NCBI RefSeq assembly: GCF_002140975.2 | Contig: NZ_CP147247.1 | Span: 930,001 to 994,000, forward strand | DNA from: Enterococcus sp. 9E7_DIV0242 | GTDB taxonomy: Bacteria > Bacillota > Bacilli > Lactobacillales > Enterococcaceae | Direction: 5' to 3' | DNA: 64,000 nt | Program-made: the position numbers and the translations under genes | In this document: positions 6,634-15,691 of the stretch, one piece after another | Numbering within the stretch: position 1 is the first letter of the stretch | How the letters are laid out: each line of letters begins with the position of its first letter | The notes under the pieces: generated by a model | Seen by the model: the letters and a program-made list of their open reading frames with translations, nothing else | Database searches by the model: none | What the model was told of the DNA's origin: nothing

Positions 6634-9075
6634 TTACAATACATGCTCTGTTCGTTCGATAATATCGTCCTGCGTCGCTTTTGATAAGACATTGAAAAAT
6701 GCGGAATATCCAGCCACACGAACAATTAAATCTCTGTGTTTTTCAGGATTTTTTTGTGCATCGATCAGTGTGTCGCGAGAGACAACGTTGTATTGAATAT
6801 GATACCCATGCAACTTATTGAAAAATGCACGAAGCATCATGATGAGCTTTTGTTTATCTTCTTCTTTTGCCAAAGTTTGCGGGTTCACTTTTTGATTTAG
6901 CAATACACCACCGATGATTTCGTCTGTTCTCAATTTGGACACAGATTTCAATACAGATGTTGGTCCATTTTTATCCATATTATGAGAGGGAGAACAACCT
7001 TCTGCAAGAGGAACCCAGGCATTACGTCCATCTGGTGTTGCCATCGTTCCTTTCCCTTGCCCGACATTCGCAGAGATAGATGATGTTCCTGAGTAACGAG
7101 TACCACCAATAGGTCCACGACCAAAACGTGTACTCGGATATTTTTTCACTTCTTCGATATAGCTGTCGTAAGCTTTTGTCACCAACTGATCTGTATAGTC
7201 ATCATCATTCCCGTATTTAGGAACATCATGAAGGATCATTTGTTGGATTTCTTTACTGCGTTCACTCGCGTAATCCGTCATTAAGGCTTCCCATAGCTCC
7301 TCTTGAGTGACTTTTTCTTCCTCAAACACTAATTTTTTGATTGCTGCCAGAGAATCCGCAAGATTGGCGATCCCCACCTGTAGACCGGAAATGAAGTCAT
7401 ACACCGCTCCACCTTCTTTCAAGGTTTTCCCTCGACCAATACAATCCTCTGTTAAAGCGGAGCATAAGATATCCGGAACATCACGTTCAAGACCTAAATC
7501 AATGGCATTCTCGACGATGACACTCATACGCGTCAATTCACGTACAGTTTTATCCCAAACATCCTGCAGCTCTTCAAAAGATTTCATTTCTTTAAAGTGC
7601 CCATATCCTTTTACAAAACGTTTCCCTGAAACAGGATCAATGCCGTCATTCATTGCGATCATCAGTATTTTAGGGAAATTCATGTAACTCATCCCAGTAC
7701 ATCGATAGCCCCACTTACCAGGGACAGCCGTTTCTACACAGCCAATTGCACTATAGTCGTAAGCATCTTCTTCTGTGACACCGATGCGAATAAATGAAGG
7801 AATGATGATCTCATCATTGTTGAAAGCCGGCATACCAAAGCCCAGTTTCATTACTTCAATACACTCATTCATAAATCGACTGTCTAAGCCAGAATGATAG
7901 CGAACACTCAAGTTCGGCTGCGGCAATTTTGTTTGAGCAACACTGCGTAATACAAGATACGATAAATCATTTACTGCATCCTTCTTATCTTTCGTTTGCC
8001 CACCGATCGTAACATTTTGGTAAAGAGGGCTTCCTGCACTACTGAATGTATGCGCCTGACTTCGTACCTTATTGATCGTCAATGTCTTGATCCAAAGATT
8101 TGTCAATAATTCAACAGCCTTCTCTTCCGTGATAGTTCCTTTTTCCAAATCAGATTTCAGATATGGATACATATATTGATCAAAACGTCCATATGACAAA
8201 GAATGCCCATTGGATTCAATCTGCAAGATAAGCTGGATAAACCAAACCGATTGAACAGCCTCAAGAAATGTTTCGGCTGGTTGATTTGGGACTTTTGCAC
8301 AAACTCGGCTGATTTCCAACAACTCAGCTTTTCTTGTAGGCGAGGCTTGTTCAGCTAACTCTTTGGCTAATTCTGAAAAACGCTCTGCATAAGTCTTTAC
8401 AGCATCCAAAACAATCAGTATAGCATTATAAAATTGGTATTTATCAATGCTTTCCGGCTCCGTCAAATCCAACGCTGCTTTTTCTTTAAGAGTCCGTTCT
8501 TTATACCCAGCAAGACCTACTTCAAGCACTGTTCTGTAATCCACAGCTAAGTGAGCATCCCCAGAATTCATTTTCCCTTCCATTCCAAAAAATCCTGTTT
8601 CCATAAATACAGAGACCTCATCAGGAAGTAATGCACCAGCTTTTGCTCTAAGATTATTATTTTCCCAAAAATCAGCAATGGAACGCAGGTCATCTTTCGT
8701 CTGTTCTGTGATATAGAAGACATCTCCATCTCTTTTCTCAAAGAGATCCAATTCATTAAGAACAAATTCTAATGTATACTCCGGAAAAATTGGCGCATCT
8801 TTATTTGAAGCTGCTTGGTTACCGACGATCATCGTTTCATCCTCAATATAAATCGACATTTTTTCTAAAATATTTTTCAGCATCAACGCTCGCTTCATAA
8901 CACTTGGCTGGTTTAGGTGCTCTTTATACGCTTCGGTAGCCAATAATGCTCTTTCGGCACAAATATACGGTTTTTTATTGAGTACCGACTCACGGTACTC
9001 ATTCATTCGATGGGTCAACTGTCCAAAATACGGCTGGTCACTTACATGCTCTCTTGTCTTCATTTGAGTATTCAT
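6634..9075 (-). CDS. Glycyl radical enzyme, PflD type
   Basis: 813 residues. The active-site cysteine is in AIGCVETAVPGKWGYRCTG, and the glycyl radical loop is RVAGYSAFF with Gly789, 24 residues from the C-terminus. GCVE followed by Thr/Ala differs from pyruvate formate-lyase (which has adjacent cysteines) and fits the PflD/dehydratase group. The start is set by AGGAGGGCTATT before MNTQMK. Downstream are an FSA-type aldolase and gldA, and the activase is encoded 1.2 kb away on the other strand, the same set as the E. coli frw-pflDC-fsaB-gldA region. A sugar-phosphate lyase or dehydratase role is favoured over formate production. The enzyme would be oxygen-sensitive and used in anaerobiosis. 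Confidence 0.85.
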   Translation of the reverse strand: MNTQMKTREHVSDQPYFGQLTHRMNEYRESVLNKKPYICAERALLATEAYKEHLNQPSVMKRALMLKNILEKMSIYIEDETMIVGNQAASNKDAPIFPEYTLEFVLNELDLFEKRDGDVFYITEQTKDDLRSIADFWENNNLRAKAGALLPDEVSVFMETGFFGMEGKMNSGDAHLAVDYRTVLEVGLAGYKERTLKEKAALDLTEPESIDKYQFYNAILIVLDAVKTYAERFSELAKELAEQASPTRKAELLEISRVCAKVPNQPAETFLEAVQSVWFIQLILQIESNGHSLSYGRFDQYMYPYLKSDLEKGTITEEKAVELLTNLWIKTLTINKVRSQAHTFSSAGSPLYQNVTIGGQTKDKKDAVNDLSYLVLRSVAQTKLPQPNLSVRYHSGLDSRFMNECIEVMKLGFGMPAFNNDEIIIPSFIRIGVTEEDAYDYSAIGCVETAVPGKWGYRCTGMSYMNFPKILMIAMNDGIDPVSGKRFVKGYGHFKEMKSFEELQDVWDKTVRELTRMSVIVENAIDLGLERDVPDILCSALTEDCIGRGKTLKEGGAVYDFISGLQVGIANLADSLAAIKKLVFEEEKVTQEELWEALMTDYASERSKEIQQMILHDVPKYGNDDDYTDQLVTKAYDSYIEEVKKYPSTRFGRGPIGGTRYSGTSSISANVGQGKGTMATPDGRNAWVPLAEGCSPSHNMDKNGPTSVLKSVSKLRTDEIIGGVLLNQKVNPQTLAKEEDKQKLIMMLRAFFNKLHGYHIQYNVVSRDTLIDAQKNPEKHRDLIVRVAGYSAFFNVLSKATQDDIIERTEHVL

Positions 9076-9090
9076 AATAGCCCTCCTGTT

Positions 9091-9127
9091 TTTTCGTTCG
9101 TAATTAAATAATGTTTCTTTCGTAAAA
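9091..9127. promoter_or_regulatory. Candidate operator (two TTACGWAMGAAA copies) before the glycyl radical enzyme gene
   Basis: On the minus strand TTACGAAAGAAAC and TTACGAACGAAAA occur 22 bases apart, just downstream of the promoter at 9128-9157, a position suited to a repressor. Related copies stand before the activase gene (10181-10210), the RDD/PTS operon (15711-15741) and the SorC gene (17047-17060). Confidence 0.6.
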
Positions 9128-9157
9128 ATCATAACATATATGAATAAATGTCGTCAA
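9128..9157 (-). promoter_or_regulatory. Promoter of the glycyl radical enzyme operon
   Basis: On the minus strand TTGACG (9152-9157), an 18-base spacer and TATGAT (9128-9133) fit a SigA-type promoter, directly upstream of the operator pair. Confidence 0.6.
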
Positions 9158-9170
9158 TATAAACAAGGCA

Positions 9171-9216
9171 ATAAAAAAAAATAAACCAAAAATGCACATA
9201 CGTGCATTTTTGGTTT
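9171..9216 (-). terminator. Terminator of the DeoR regulator gene
   Basis: AAACCAAAAATGCAC (9183-9197) pairs perfectly with GTGCATTTTTGGTTT (9202-9216). A long T run follows on the minus strand. Confidence 0.85.
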
Positions 9217-9366
9217 ACGTTCATAGAAAAAAGACGAGAGCTAACCTATTCACCTTCAAGTAATACAATACTTCTGACCTACTATTTCTTCGATTTTAGA
9301 TAGTAAAAGTAGCTTGGTTAGGTTGCGCGTTCCACTCACCTTAGCTTCTAGACTGAGTTGGTTCGT

Positions 9367-10110
9367 TTAAACAGTAACTACTTCGATATTTCTTTGTTTT
9401 AAAAAGGAGCGTGTCTCCTTAGGAATACCTGAATCAGTGAACACCTTGCTTATTTCATCAAATCCAAATTCTGAAATGACCCCGTTTTGCATAAATTTAC
9501 TGGAGTCTGTTAAAACAATCGTTTGATTGGCTGCTGTAGCCAGCGTTCGGGTTGTATCACATCTTGTGATATCACTTCCTGTAAAGCCTCTCTTCTGATC
9601 GAAACCGTCAATCCCAACAAACAATTTATCAACAAAAAATTCACTGATTACTTGTTTGACTAAAGGTCCAACATTGACTTGAGATTCCTTTTGGTATTCT
9701 CCGCCAATCAGAATAACCTTCACCGAATCTGCTTTTCTTACATAAGAAGCAATAAAGCAAGAATTTGTAATGATCGTTATATCACTTCTATTGAACGCCA
9801 GCTCTTCAGCTAGTAAAGCACAGGTAGAGCCCGATTCAATCATGATCACGTCACCATCATTAACGATTTTACTGGCTTCAACCGCTATTTTCATTTTAAG
9901 ATCATAATTTTGAGCAAGTCTATAATTAATGTCATCTGAATTATTTAGTAAAGCATATCCATGTTGTCTATGCAATAATCCTCTTGATTCAAGCTTATCA
10001 AGGTCTTTTCGAATGGTTACTTTTGACACATTCAGCAACTCAGAAAGCTCGTTGACTTCTATTTTTTTCTTTTGGCTTACGATAGCAATAATTTCCTCTT
10101 CTCTTGACAT
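9367..10110 (-). CDS. DeoR-family sugar regulator
   Basis: 247 residues. The N-terminus has the DeoR helix-turn-helix (VNELSELLNVSKVTIRKDLDKLESRGLLHRQHG), followed by a DeoRC sugar-phosphate sensor domain with IESGSTC, ITNSCFIA, LIGGEY and KLFVGIDGF. Such proteins are usually repressors released by a phosphorylated sugar. It lies between the glycyl radical enzyme operon and the divergent activase gene and is a likely binder of the operator pairs before both. It has its own terminator. GGAGGTAGCGT precedes the ATG. Confidence 0.9.
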   Translation of the reverse strand: MSREEEIIAIVSQKKKIEVNELSELLNVSKVTIRKDLDKLESRGLLHRQHGYALLNNSDDINYRLAQNYDLKMKIAVEASKIVNDGDVIMIESGSTCALLAEELAFNRSDITIITNSCFIASYVRKADSVKVILIGGEYQKESQVNVGPLVKQVISEFFVDKLFVGIDGFDQKRGFTGSDITRCDTTRTLATAANQTIVLTDSSKFMQNGVISEFGFDEISKVFTDSGIPKETRSFLKQRNIEVVTV

Positions 10111-10180
10111 ACGCTACCTCCTTATCTCTAACAGATTACCATACTTTTCCTATTCCAACAATATTTAAAACTGGAAAATA

Positions 10181-10231
10181 GTTTCGTACGTAATTAATAC
10201 CATTTACGTAAGATTATTTTTCTGGTAAAAT
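10181..10231 (+). promoter_or_regulatory. Promoter and operator of the activase gene
   Basis: TTTCGTACGTAATTAA and TTTACGTAAG form two arms of the shared motif. The second arm covers the -35 hexamer TTTACG (10203-10208); after a 17-base spacer comes an extended -10, TGGTAAAAT (TAAAAT at 10226-10231). This fits repression by blocking RNA polymerase. Confidence 0.6.
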
Positions 10232-10258
10232 ACAAGTGAATAAGAAAGGAGCTTCACA

Positions 10259-11035
10259 ATGATCGATAAAGCATGTATATTCAATATCCAAAAATTTAGT
10301 ATCCATGATGGTCCCGGGATTCGTACTGTGGTATTTTTTAAAGGCTGTCCCTTGAGATGTTTTTGGTGTTCCAATCCTGAATCTCAAGATGGAAAACCGG
10401 AAAAGATGTGGGACAATCAAAAGAAGGAATTTACAACTGTAGGGGAATATAAATCTATGGAAGCTATCATAGATGAAGTAATGAAAGATGAAGTATTTTA
10501 TGAAGAATCAGGTGGCGGTGTCACGCTTTCAGGTGGAGAAGTCCTTTATCAAGCTGAGTTTGCTACAGAGCTGTTGCGTCAATTGAGGGAAAAAGGAATT
10601 CACACAGCTAGTGAAACAACGGGTTTTGCAAAGGAAGCCGTGTTCAAAAAATATATCGACCAAGTAGATATGCTTTATTTCGATGTAAAGCATCACGACG
10701 AAGCAAAGCATAGAGAAGGGACGGGTGTTCCATTAGCACCAATAGTAAATAATTTATCCTACGCATTAAAGGAACATGACAACTTAATCGTTCGGATTCC
10801 GGTAATACCTGCTTTTAATGATGGGATCGAAAATGCAAAGGCCTTCGCAGCATTCTTCAACAAACTTGGAATAACCAAGGCTGAGTTACTTCCCTTTCAT
10901 CAATTTGGTGAAAAAAAATATGCTTTTTTAGTAAGAGATTACACCATGCAGGATATTCCTCAGCTACATACAGAAGAATTAGATTATTTTAAAACTATTT
11001 TTGAAGAACACAACATTTCCTGTCATGTTCATTAA
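10259..11035 (+). CDS. Glycyl radical enzyme activating enzyme (PflA/PflC type, radical SAM)
   Basis: 258 residues. The radical-SAM cluster motif is GCPLRCFWCSNPES (CxxxCxxC). SGGGVTLSGGEVL is the SAM-contacting GGE motif and YFDVKHHD lies downstream. It would reduce SAM and place the radical on Gly789 of the enzyme encoded at 6634-9075. The ferredoxin-like insert with extra 4Fe-4S cysteines present in dehydratase activases and in longer PflC is absent: the sequence passes from CSNPES to the GGE motif without cysteines. AAGGAGCTTCACA gives the start. It is transcribed alone and divergent from the DeoR gene. Confidence 0.9.
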   Translation: MIDKACIFNIQKFSIHDGPGIRTVVFFKGCPLRCFWCSNPESQDGKPEKMWDNQKKEFTTVGEYKSMEAIIDEVMKDEVFYEESGGGVTLSGGEVLYQAEFATELLRQLREKGIHTASETTGFAKEAVFKKYIDQVDMLYFDVKHHDEAKHREGTGVPLAPIVNNLSYALKEHDNLIVRIPVIPAFNDGIENAKAFAAFFNKLGITKAELLPFHQFGEKKYAFLVRDYTMQDIPQLHTEELDYFKTIFEEHNISCHVH

Positions 11036-11067
11036 ATAGTGTAAAAAATTTTCTTATATAAATAAGT

Positions 11068-11107
11068 AGGGACCAGGACACGCGAATGTCTTAGTCCCTT
11101 TCTTCGT
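11068..11107. terminator. Shared terminator between converging genes
   Basis: AGGGAC (11068-11073) pairs with GTCCCT (11094-11099), with an inner GGACA/TGTC pairing. A T-rich tail follows on the plus strand. It separates the activase gene from the converging EIIC gene. Confidence 0.65.
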
Positions 11108-12169
11108 TTAATTAGCCATTTCTGCTTCTGCTTTCGTTTCACTTATTTCCTTTTTTGTTATTCCTAATATAACTACCCCAACTGTAACACCGAGTACGAC
11201 CGAAATGACAAATCCAAATGGATTGGCATTTAATGGTAAGATGAAAAAACCACCGAATGGTGCCATCACTGAACATTTCAATAGGACAGAACCGCCGCCA
11301 GCAATAGCTGAACCTAGCATACATGCCCCACCAACTCTCAGTGGATCTTTCAAAAGAAAGGGGATTCCGCCTTCAGAGATTCCGGCCAAACCCATGATAA
11401 TGTTCGTAATACCTTGACCACGTTCTTCATCGGTAAATTTCTTTTTGAAGATCAGTGAAGAGATTCCAGTCACATATGGGGGAATTAACGCACCGGCTAA
11501 AACTGCAGACATCAAGACATACTGACCATTAGCTAAGGCTGCTGTTGCAAACAAATACGCAGTTTTATTAATAGGCCCGCCCATATCGGCTGATTGCATC
11601 AATCCTAAAATAGCACCTAATATAATTTGACTGGAGCCATTCATGGATTGCAAACCTGAATTCATCAATAGGTTTAATTTTCCTATAACGGGCTCTACCA
11701 AGAATTGTGCTACCAAAGCAGTAGAAATGACCGAAATAAGTGGTATGATCAATAAATCTTTAAGAATAGTGAAGTTTTCCGGGAGCTTAGCCAATATTTT
11801 TTGCAGAAAAATAACCAAATATCCAACTACAAAGCCTAGAAGTAAGGCTCCAAGAAAACTGGAATCGCCATCTCGACATAAAGCTCCGGCCATCAATGCC
11901 GCGGGAATTGCTGCTATTCCACCAATATAAAAAGCAATTCCTGCACAAAATACCGGTAACATGAAGCTAAACATGGCATTGCCATTGTTGTTAAAAAATG
12001 CTGCTAACGGCAAATTTGTTCCGTACGTCTCCGGATTAATGGATAGATCATCAAGTAAAAAACTTACGCCCAGCATAATTCCTCCTGCCACCACACAAGG
12101 CAGCATGTAATTTACGCCTGACAAAATCGACTCAAGAAACTGATTTTTCTTTTTTTCAGTTGACTCCAT
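11108..12169 (-). CDS. PTS fructose-type EIIC subunit (FrwC-like)
   Basis: About 353 residues, a single membrane domain with about nine helices: YMLPCVVAGGIMLG at the N-terminus, GGPINKTAYLFATAAL, and GISEGGIPFLLKDPLRVG, the signature of fructose-family EIIC. The length matches single-domain FrwC-like proteins. No EIIB or EIIA of the fructose type is encoded beside it, so it must borrow partners. The start is at MESTEKKK because GGAGGATTTGCA precedes that ATG. It is the last gene of a run: RDD protein, EIICBA, ROK kinase, EIIC. Confidence 0.88.
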   Translation of the reverse strand: MESTEKKKNQFLESILSGVNYMLPCVVAGGIMLGVSFLLDDLSINPETYGTNLPLAAFFNNNGNAMFSFMLPVFCAGIAFYIGGIAAIPAALMAGALCRDGDSSFLGALLLGFVVGYLVIFLQKILAKLPENFTILKDLLIIPLISVISTALVAQFLVEPVIGKLNLLMNSGLQSMNGSSQIILGAILGLMQSADMGGPINKTAYLFATAALANGQYVLMSAVLAGALIPPYVTGISSLIFKKKFTDEERGQGITNIIMGLAGISEGGIPFLLKDPLRVGGACMLGSAIAGGGSVLLKCSVMAPFGGFFILPLNANPFGFVISVVLGVTVGVVILGITKKEISETKAEAEMAN

Positions 12170-12191
12170 TGCAAATCCTCCAATCATTTAT

Positions 12192-13169
12192 TTAGATGCT
12201 GCTTTGCTCTAAAGCAATTAGCTCCGTACTGCAGTTTGGGCATAGGATTGCGTTATGCTCCTCATACTCATCCGCTTTTTCAATATATTCTTCAAAGAAG
12301 TGATACAAGGCTCCATAGAGATTCGCATCATTATTCAATTTAGAGTTTTCGATCACCGGCATGAGCAAATACATTGGATTTTCTTTATAGATTTTTTTTA
12401 CTTCGTTCATAATTTGATTTCTTACGAGCGGTTGAGCACTCACCCCTCCACAGATAATGAAACGCTCAGGATCAAGGATATATTGAAGACTTATAATCAT
12501 CCTTGCTATTTTATGGCAGTACGCTGTGAAAATCTTCCATGATTCACGATTTTCTGCGTGGATATATTCGAAGACCACTCGACCATCTGTATCAGCTGAC
12601 AGGCCATTTACTTCTGCGATTTGTCCAATCATTTTTGGTGCACACGCATCAAAGCCGCACATTTTATATACGCCTGGTTCCTTTGTTGGATCTCCTACCA
12701 TGTAGCTTACTTCGCCCGCAGAGAAATGTTTCCCTCGATGAAGCTTCCCATCGATCACAATTCCTCCACCTATTGCGCTTCCAAGAACCATGATCACAGC
12801 GTGCTTGGACTCATTTACTCCACCACGCCATAATTCTGCAAGTGCAGCTGCTTTGCCATCATTTTCAATCGAAACTGGTACGTTGAATTTTTCTATAAAT
12901 TTTTGCTTTAAATTTACTTCATGCAGATAAGTCAGACAACCGCCATAGTAGACGACCCCTTGATAGGAGTCGACCACACCGGGACAACAAATAGAGATCC
13001 CCCTCACTTCATATTCTTCATATCGCTCGATTATGGTATACATTTCAACCAGCAAATCATTTAAAGAACTTGGAGGAGTTGGAAACTTCCCTTGGATAAA
13101 GATATTTCCTGATTTATCTAAGATAGCGTATTTTACGAATGTTCCACCAATGTCAAAAACCATGTACAT
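12192..13169 (-). CDS. ROK-family sugar kinase
   Basis: 325 residues. The ATP phosphate loop is DIGGTFVKYAIL at the N-terminus, followed by CCPGVVD, ENDGKAAALAELW (catalytic-base region) and GSAIGGGIVIDGKLHRGKHFSAGEVSYM. The zinc-binding stretch of ROK proteins is changed to MCGFDACAPKMI. It resembles beta-glucoside or glucose kinases of Gram-positives and would phosphorylate a sugar at O6 in the cytosol. An unusual tail carries CPNC (see findings). It lies between two PTS permease genes, so it may handle sugar released from an imported glycoside. Confidence 0.82.
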   Translation of the reverse strand: MYMVFDIGGTFVKYAILDKSGNIFIQGKFPTPPSSLNDLLVEMYTIIERYEEYEVRGISICCPGVVDSYQGVVYYGGCLTYLHEVNLKQKFIEKFNVPVSIENDGKAAALAELWRGGVNESKHAVIMVLGSAIGGGIVIDGKLHRGKHFSAGEVSYMVGDPTKEPGVYKMCGFDACAPKMIGQIAEVNGLSADTDGRVVFEYIHAENRESWKIFTAYCHKIARMIISLQYILDPERFIICGGVSAQPLVRNQIMNEVKKIYKENPMYLLMPVIENSKLNNDANLYGALYHFFEEYIEKADEYEEHNAILCPNCSTELIALEQSSI

Positions 13170-13185
13170 TTTCTCTCACTCCTTC

Positions 13186-15246
13186 TTAAGCTAAATCAAC
13201 GATCGCTGACTGATTTGCAGAAACTGATTCTCCTGAAATAATTTTAATTTCTTTATTAACAAGGTTCGTGAATGCAATAATCGTCATCGTGTTTTTTTCT
13301 TGTTCTTTTAAGTAATCAAAATCAACAATGAAAAGCTTTTGACCTTTATGAATCTGATCTCCTTCATTAACCAATACTTGAAATCCTTCCCCTTTAAGAG
13401 CAACAGTATCCAAACCGACATGGACTATCAGTTCGATTCCGCAATCAGTTTTTAAGCCCACCGCGTGTTGTGTAGGAAAAACATTTACAACTGTTCCATC
13501 AATTGGAGAAACAATAACTTTGTCTTCAGGAATAATAGCAAAGCCATCACCCATCATTTTTTGTGAAAATACCGGATCTGGAACGTCACTCATAGGAATA
13601 ATTTTTCCTGCTACCGGAGAAACTATCTTATCTTTGAGGGCTGCACAAGCGTTTTGAAGCTGGATTTCTACCGGTTGCTCGACCGTAACATTTTTTTGCA
13701 GTTCGCTTTCAGCGGGTCTCTCCATGTTAGAATCAATGATTTCATTGATTGTAGTCGCATAGATATCCGATTTTGCGCCGAAAATTGCTTGGAATCCATC
13801 GCCGACATGAACAACGCCTACTGCACCAAGTCTTTTCAGTGCGGCTTCATCGACAATAGAATTATCTACCAAAATCGTTCTCAAACGAGTGATGCAAGCT
13901 TCTACAGAGCGAAGATTTGCTTTTCCTCCCAACGCATCAATGATGTTCCAGCTGACTGCCAGATTATCTCCGTTAGCTGTGACTCCACCCGTGTCTTCAT
14001 CTGTATTTTCCTCACGTCCCGGTGTTGGTAAATTCAGCTTCACGATCATAAATCGAAAAACAACATAATAGATTACTGCAAAAGCAGCGCCCACAGGGAT
14101 GACCAACCACCAGGCTGTACGATTGACTAAAACACCAAATAATATGTAATCGATCAACCCACCGGACAATGTCATACCGATTTTAACTTGCAATAGATTC
14201 ATCACTGCAAAGGAAACACCTGCCAACAAACAGTGGATTCCATAAAGTGCAGGGGCAATAAATAAGAACGAAAATTCAAGTGGTTCAGTAATTCCAGTCA
14301 AAAATGCTGTCAAAGCACCTGATAGCAAAATTCCACTCGCCAGCAATTTACGTTCAGGCTTGGCTTCTTTATACATTGCATAAGCAGCTGCCGGTAAACC
14401 AAACATCATGAATGGGAATTTTCCTGTCATAAAGGCACCTGCGGTCAAAGTAACACCATCACGCATCTGTTGGAAGAAAATCTGTTGATCGCCATGGATG
14501 ATAGCGCCTGATGCTGAGGTATAAGAACCAAACTGGAACCAGAATGGCGCATAAAACACATGATGCAAACCAAATGGAATCATCGCTCGTTCAATAACAC
14601 CAAATATAAATACTGCCAATGTTTGATTGGCTTCGATCACTGTTGCGGAAAAACCGTTCAAGCCATCCTGAATCGGCGGCCAGATGAAACAAAGAACGCC
14701 TGCTACAAGCAAAGAAAATACAGCTGTTACCATTGGGACGAAACGTTTACCCGAAAAGAATCCTAGATATGGCGGCAGTTCGATCTTGTAGAACTTATTG
14801 AAACAGTTAGCAGCGATCACACCTGCAACAATCCCTCCGAACACACCGGTTTGAAGCGTGGGAATTCCCAATACGGTAGCGTATTTCTGCCCATTTTCAG
14901 CGACCATTTCTGGGGTGATGCCCAATACTGCCCCCATAGCCATATTCATCATCAAGTAGCCCACGACACCAGCAAGTGCTGCACTACCATCATTTTTAGC
15001 AAGACCTATCGATACAGCAATGGCAAAGAGTAAAGGCAGATTTCCAAAAATAATCGAACCCGACTGCTCCATCACATCTGCAATAACTTGAAACCAGTCA
15101 GCCTGCAAAAAAGGAAATTGATTCAATACTGTTTCCTGATGAAACAAATTTCCAAAAGCCAACAAGATACCAGCGGCCGGCAAGGTTGCAACTGGCAGCA
15201 TCAAAGACTTTCCTACCTTTTGTAAAATACCAAATAATTTTTTCAT
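13186..15246 (-). CDS. PTS glucose-family permease EIICBA
   Basis: About 686 residues. An EIIC domain (residues about 1-400, starting KLFGILQKVGKSLMLPVATLPAAG, with GITEPLEFSFLFIAP) is followed by EIIB (about 430-510, phosphorylated Cys in EACITRLR) and a Crr-like EIIA (about 540-680, active His in IELIVHVGLDTV). It takes up a glucose-like sugar and phosphorylates it during transport. In the setting of a PflD-like enzyme, 1,5-anhydroglucitol is one candidate, besides glucose or N-acetylglucosamine. The start at MKKLFG is preferred: AAGGGATGG lies at a suitable distance, while an ATG four codons upstream abuts it. Confidence 0.9.
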   Translation of the reverse strand: MKKLFGILQKVGKSLMLPVATLPAAGILLAFGNLFHQETVLNQFPFLQADWFQVIADVMEQSGSIIFGNLPLLFAIAVSIGLAKNDGSAALAGVVGYLMMNMAMGAVLGITPEMVAENGQKYATVLGIPTLQTGVFGGIVAGVIAANCFNKFYKIELPPYLGFFSGKRFVPMVTAVFSLLVAGVLCFIWPPIQDGLNGFSATVIEANQTLAVFIFGVIERAMIPFGLHHVFYAPFWFQFGSYTSASGAIIHGDQQIFFQQMRDGVTLTAGAFMTGKFPFMMFGLPAAAYAMYKEAKPERKLLASGILLSGALTAFLTGITEPLEFSFLFIAPALYGIHCLLAGVSFAVMNLLQVKIGMTLSGGLIDYILFGVLVNRTAWWLVIPVGAAFAVIYYVVFRFMIVKLNLPTPGREENTDEDTGGVTANGDNLAVSWNIIDALGGKANLRSVEACITRLRTILVDNSIVDEAALKRLGAVGVVHVGDGFQAIFGAKSDIYATTINEIIDSNMERPAESELQKNVTVEQPVEIQLQNACAALKDKIVSPVAGKIIPMSDVPDPVFSQKMMGDGFAIIPEDKVIVSPIDGTVVNVFPTQHAVGLKTDCGIELIVHVGLDTVALKGEGFQVLVNEGDQIHKGQKLFIVDFDYLKEQEKNTMTIIAFTNLVNKEIKIISGESVSANQSAIVDLA

Positions 15247-15271
15247 GATTCTTTCCATCCCTTTCTATAAA

Positions 15272-15691
15272 TCATTTTGACTCCTGATTGATCATTACTC
15301 GTGAAAACAACTGGTCTCCAATGGTCGCACCATCTTTTCTCCAGATAAGAAAAAATAGATTTACAGCCAATGGGATACCTAAAAGTACAATATTCAGTAA
15401 TAATTGCGAGAAAAAGCGCAAAACTAATACAATGACCTGTTGGCTAGTGCTACTTTTCACAAAGCTATAAACAAGACCGTTCATTTTCATACCTAAGGTT
15501 TGTTTGTTTAGATAGAACGGAACCAAGATATAATTGATCGAACCACCAATCATCAAGCCTGCAAAAAAAGAAATTTCTGAACTGACTCCTAGCTGTAAAC
15601 AGCCATAAAGTATGATTCGAACAAAGATAGAAAAAATAAACATATCTGTGATTGCAGCAAAAATTTTTCTAACCTTTATACTTCTCTTCAT
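15272..15691 (-). CDS. RDD-family membrane protein
   Basis: 139 residues, with basic ends and three to four hydrophobic helices. The family signature is present in altered form: ITDMFIFSIFVRI at the N-terminus and NKQTLGMKMNGL in the middle. RDD proteins are small membrane proteins; some act in ion exchange or transport, but most are uncharacterised. It is the first gene of the PTS/ROK operon, with AGGAGG seven bases before the ATG, which suggests a helper role in uptake; this is inference. Confidence 0.75.
   Translation of the reverse strand: MKRSIKVRKIFAAITDMFIFSIFVRIILYGCLQLGVSSEISFFAGLMIGGSINYILVPFYLNKQTLGMKMNGLVYSFVKSSTSQQVIVLVLRFFSQLLLNIVLLGIPLAVNLFFLIWRKDGATIGDQLFSRVMINQESK

Noticed and set aside
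7307..7687. Plus-strand open frame inside the glycyl radical enzyme gene
   Set aside because: Antisense shadow of a strongly conserved gene; no ribosome site or recognisable protein.
6634..9075. Classical pyruvate formate-lyase
   Set aside because: The active site reads GCVE instead of the adjacent Cys-Cys of PflB, and the gene set (aldolase, glycerol dehydrogenase) points to sugar-phosphate chemistry.
12192..13169. ROK transcriptional repressor
   Set aside because: The protein begins directly with the ATP-binding DIGGT loop and has no N-terminal DNA-binding domain.
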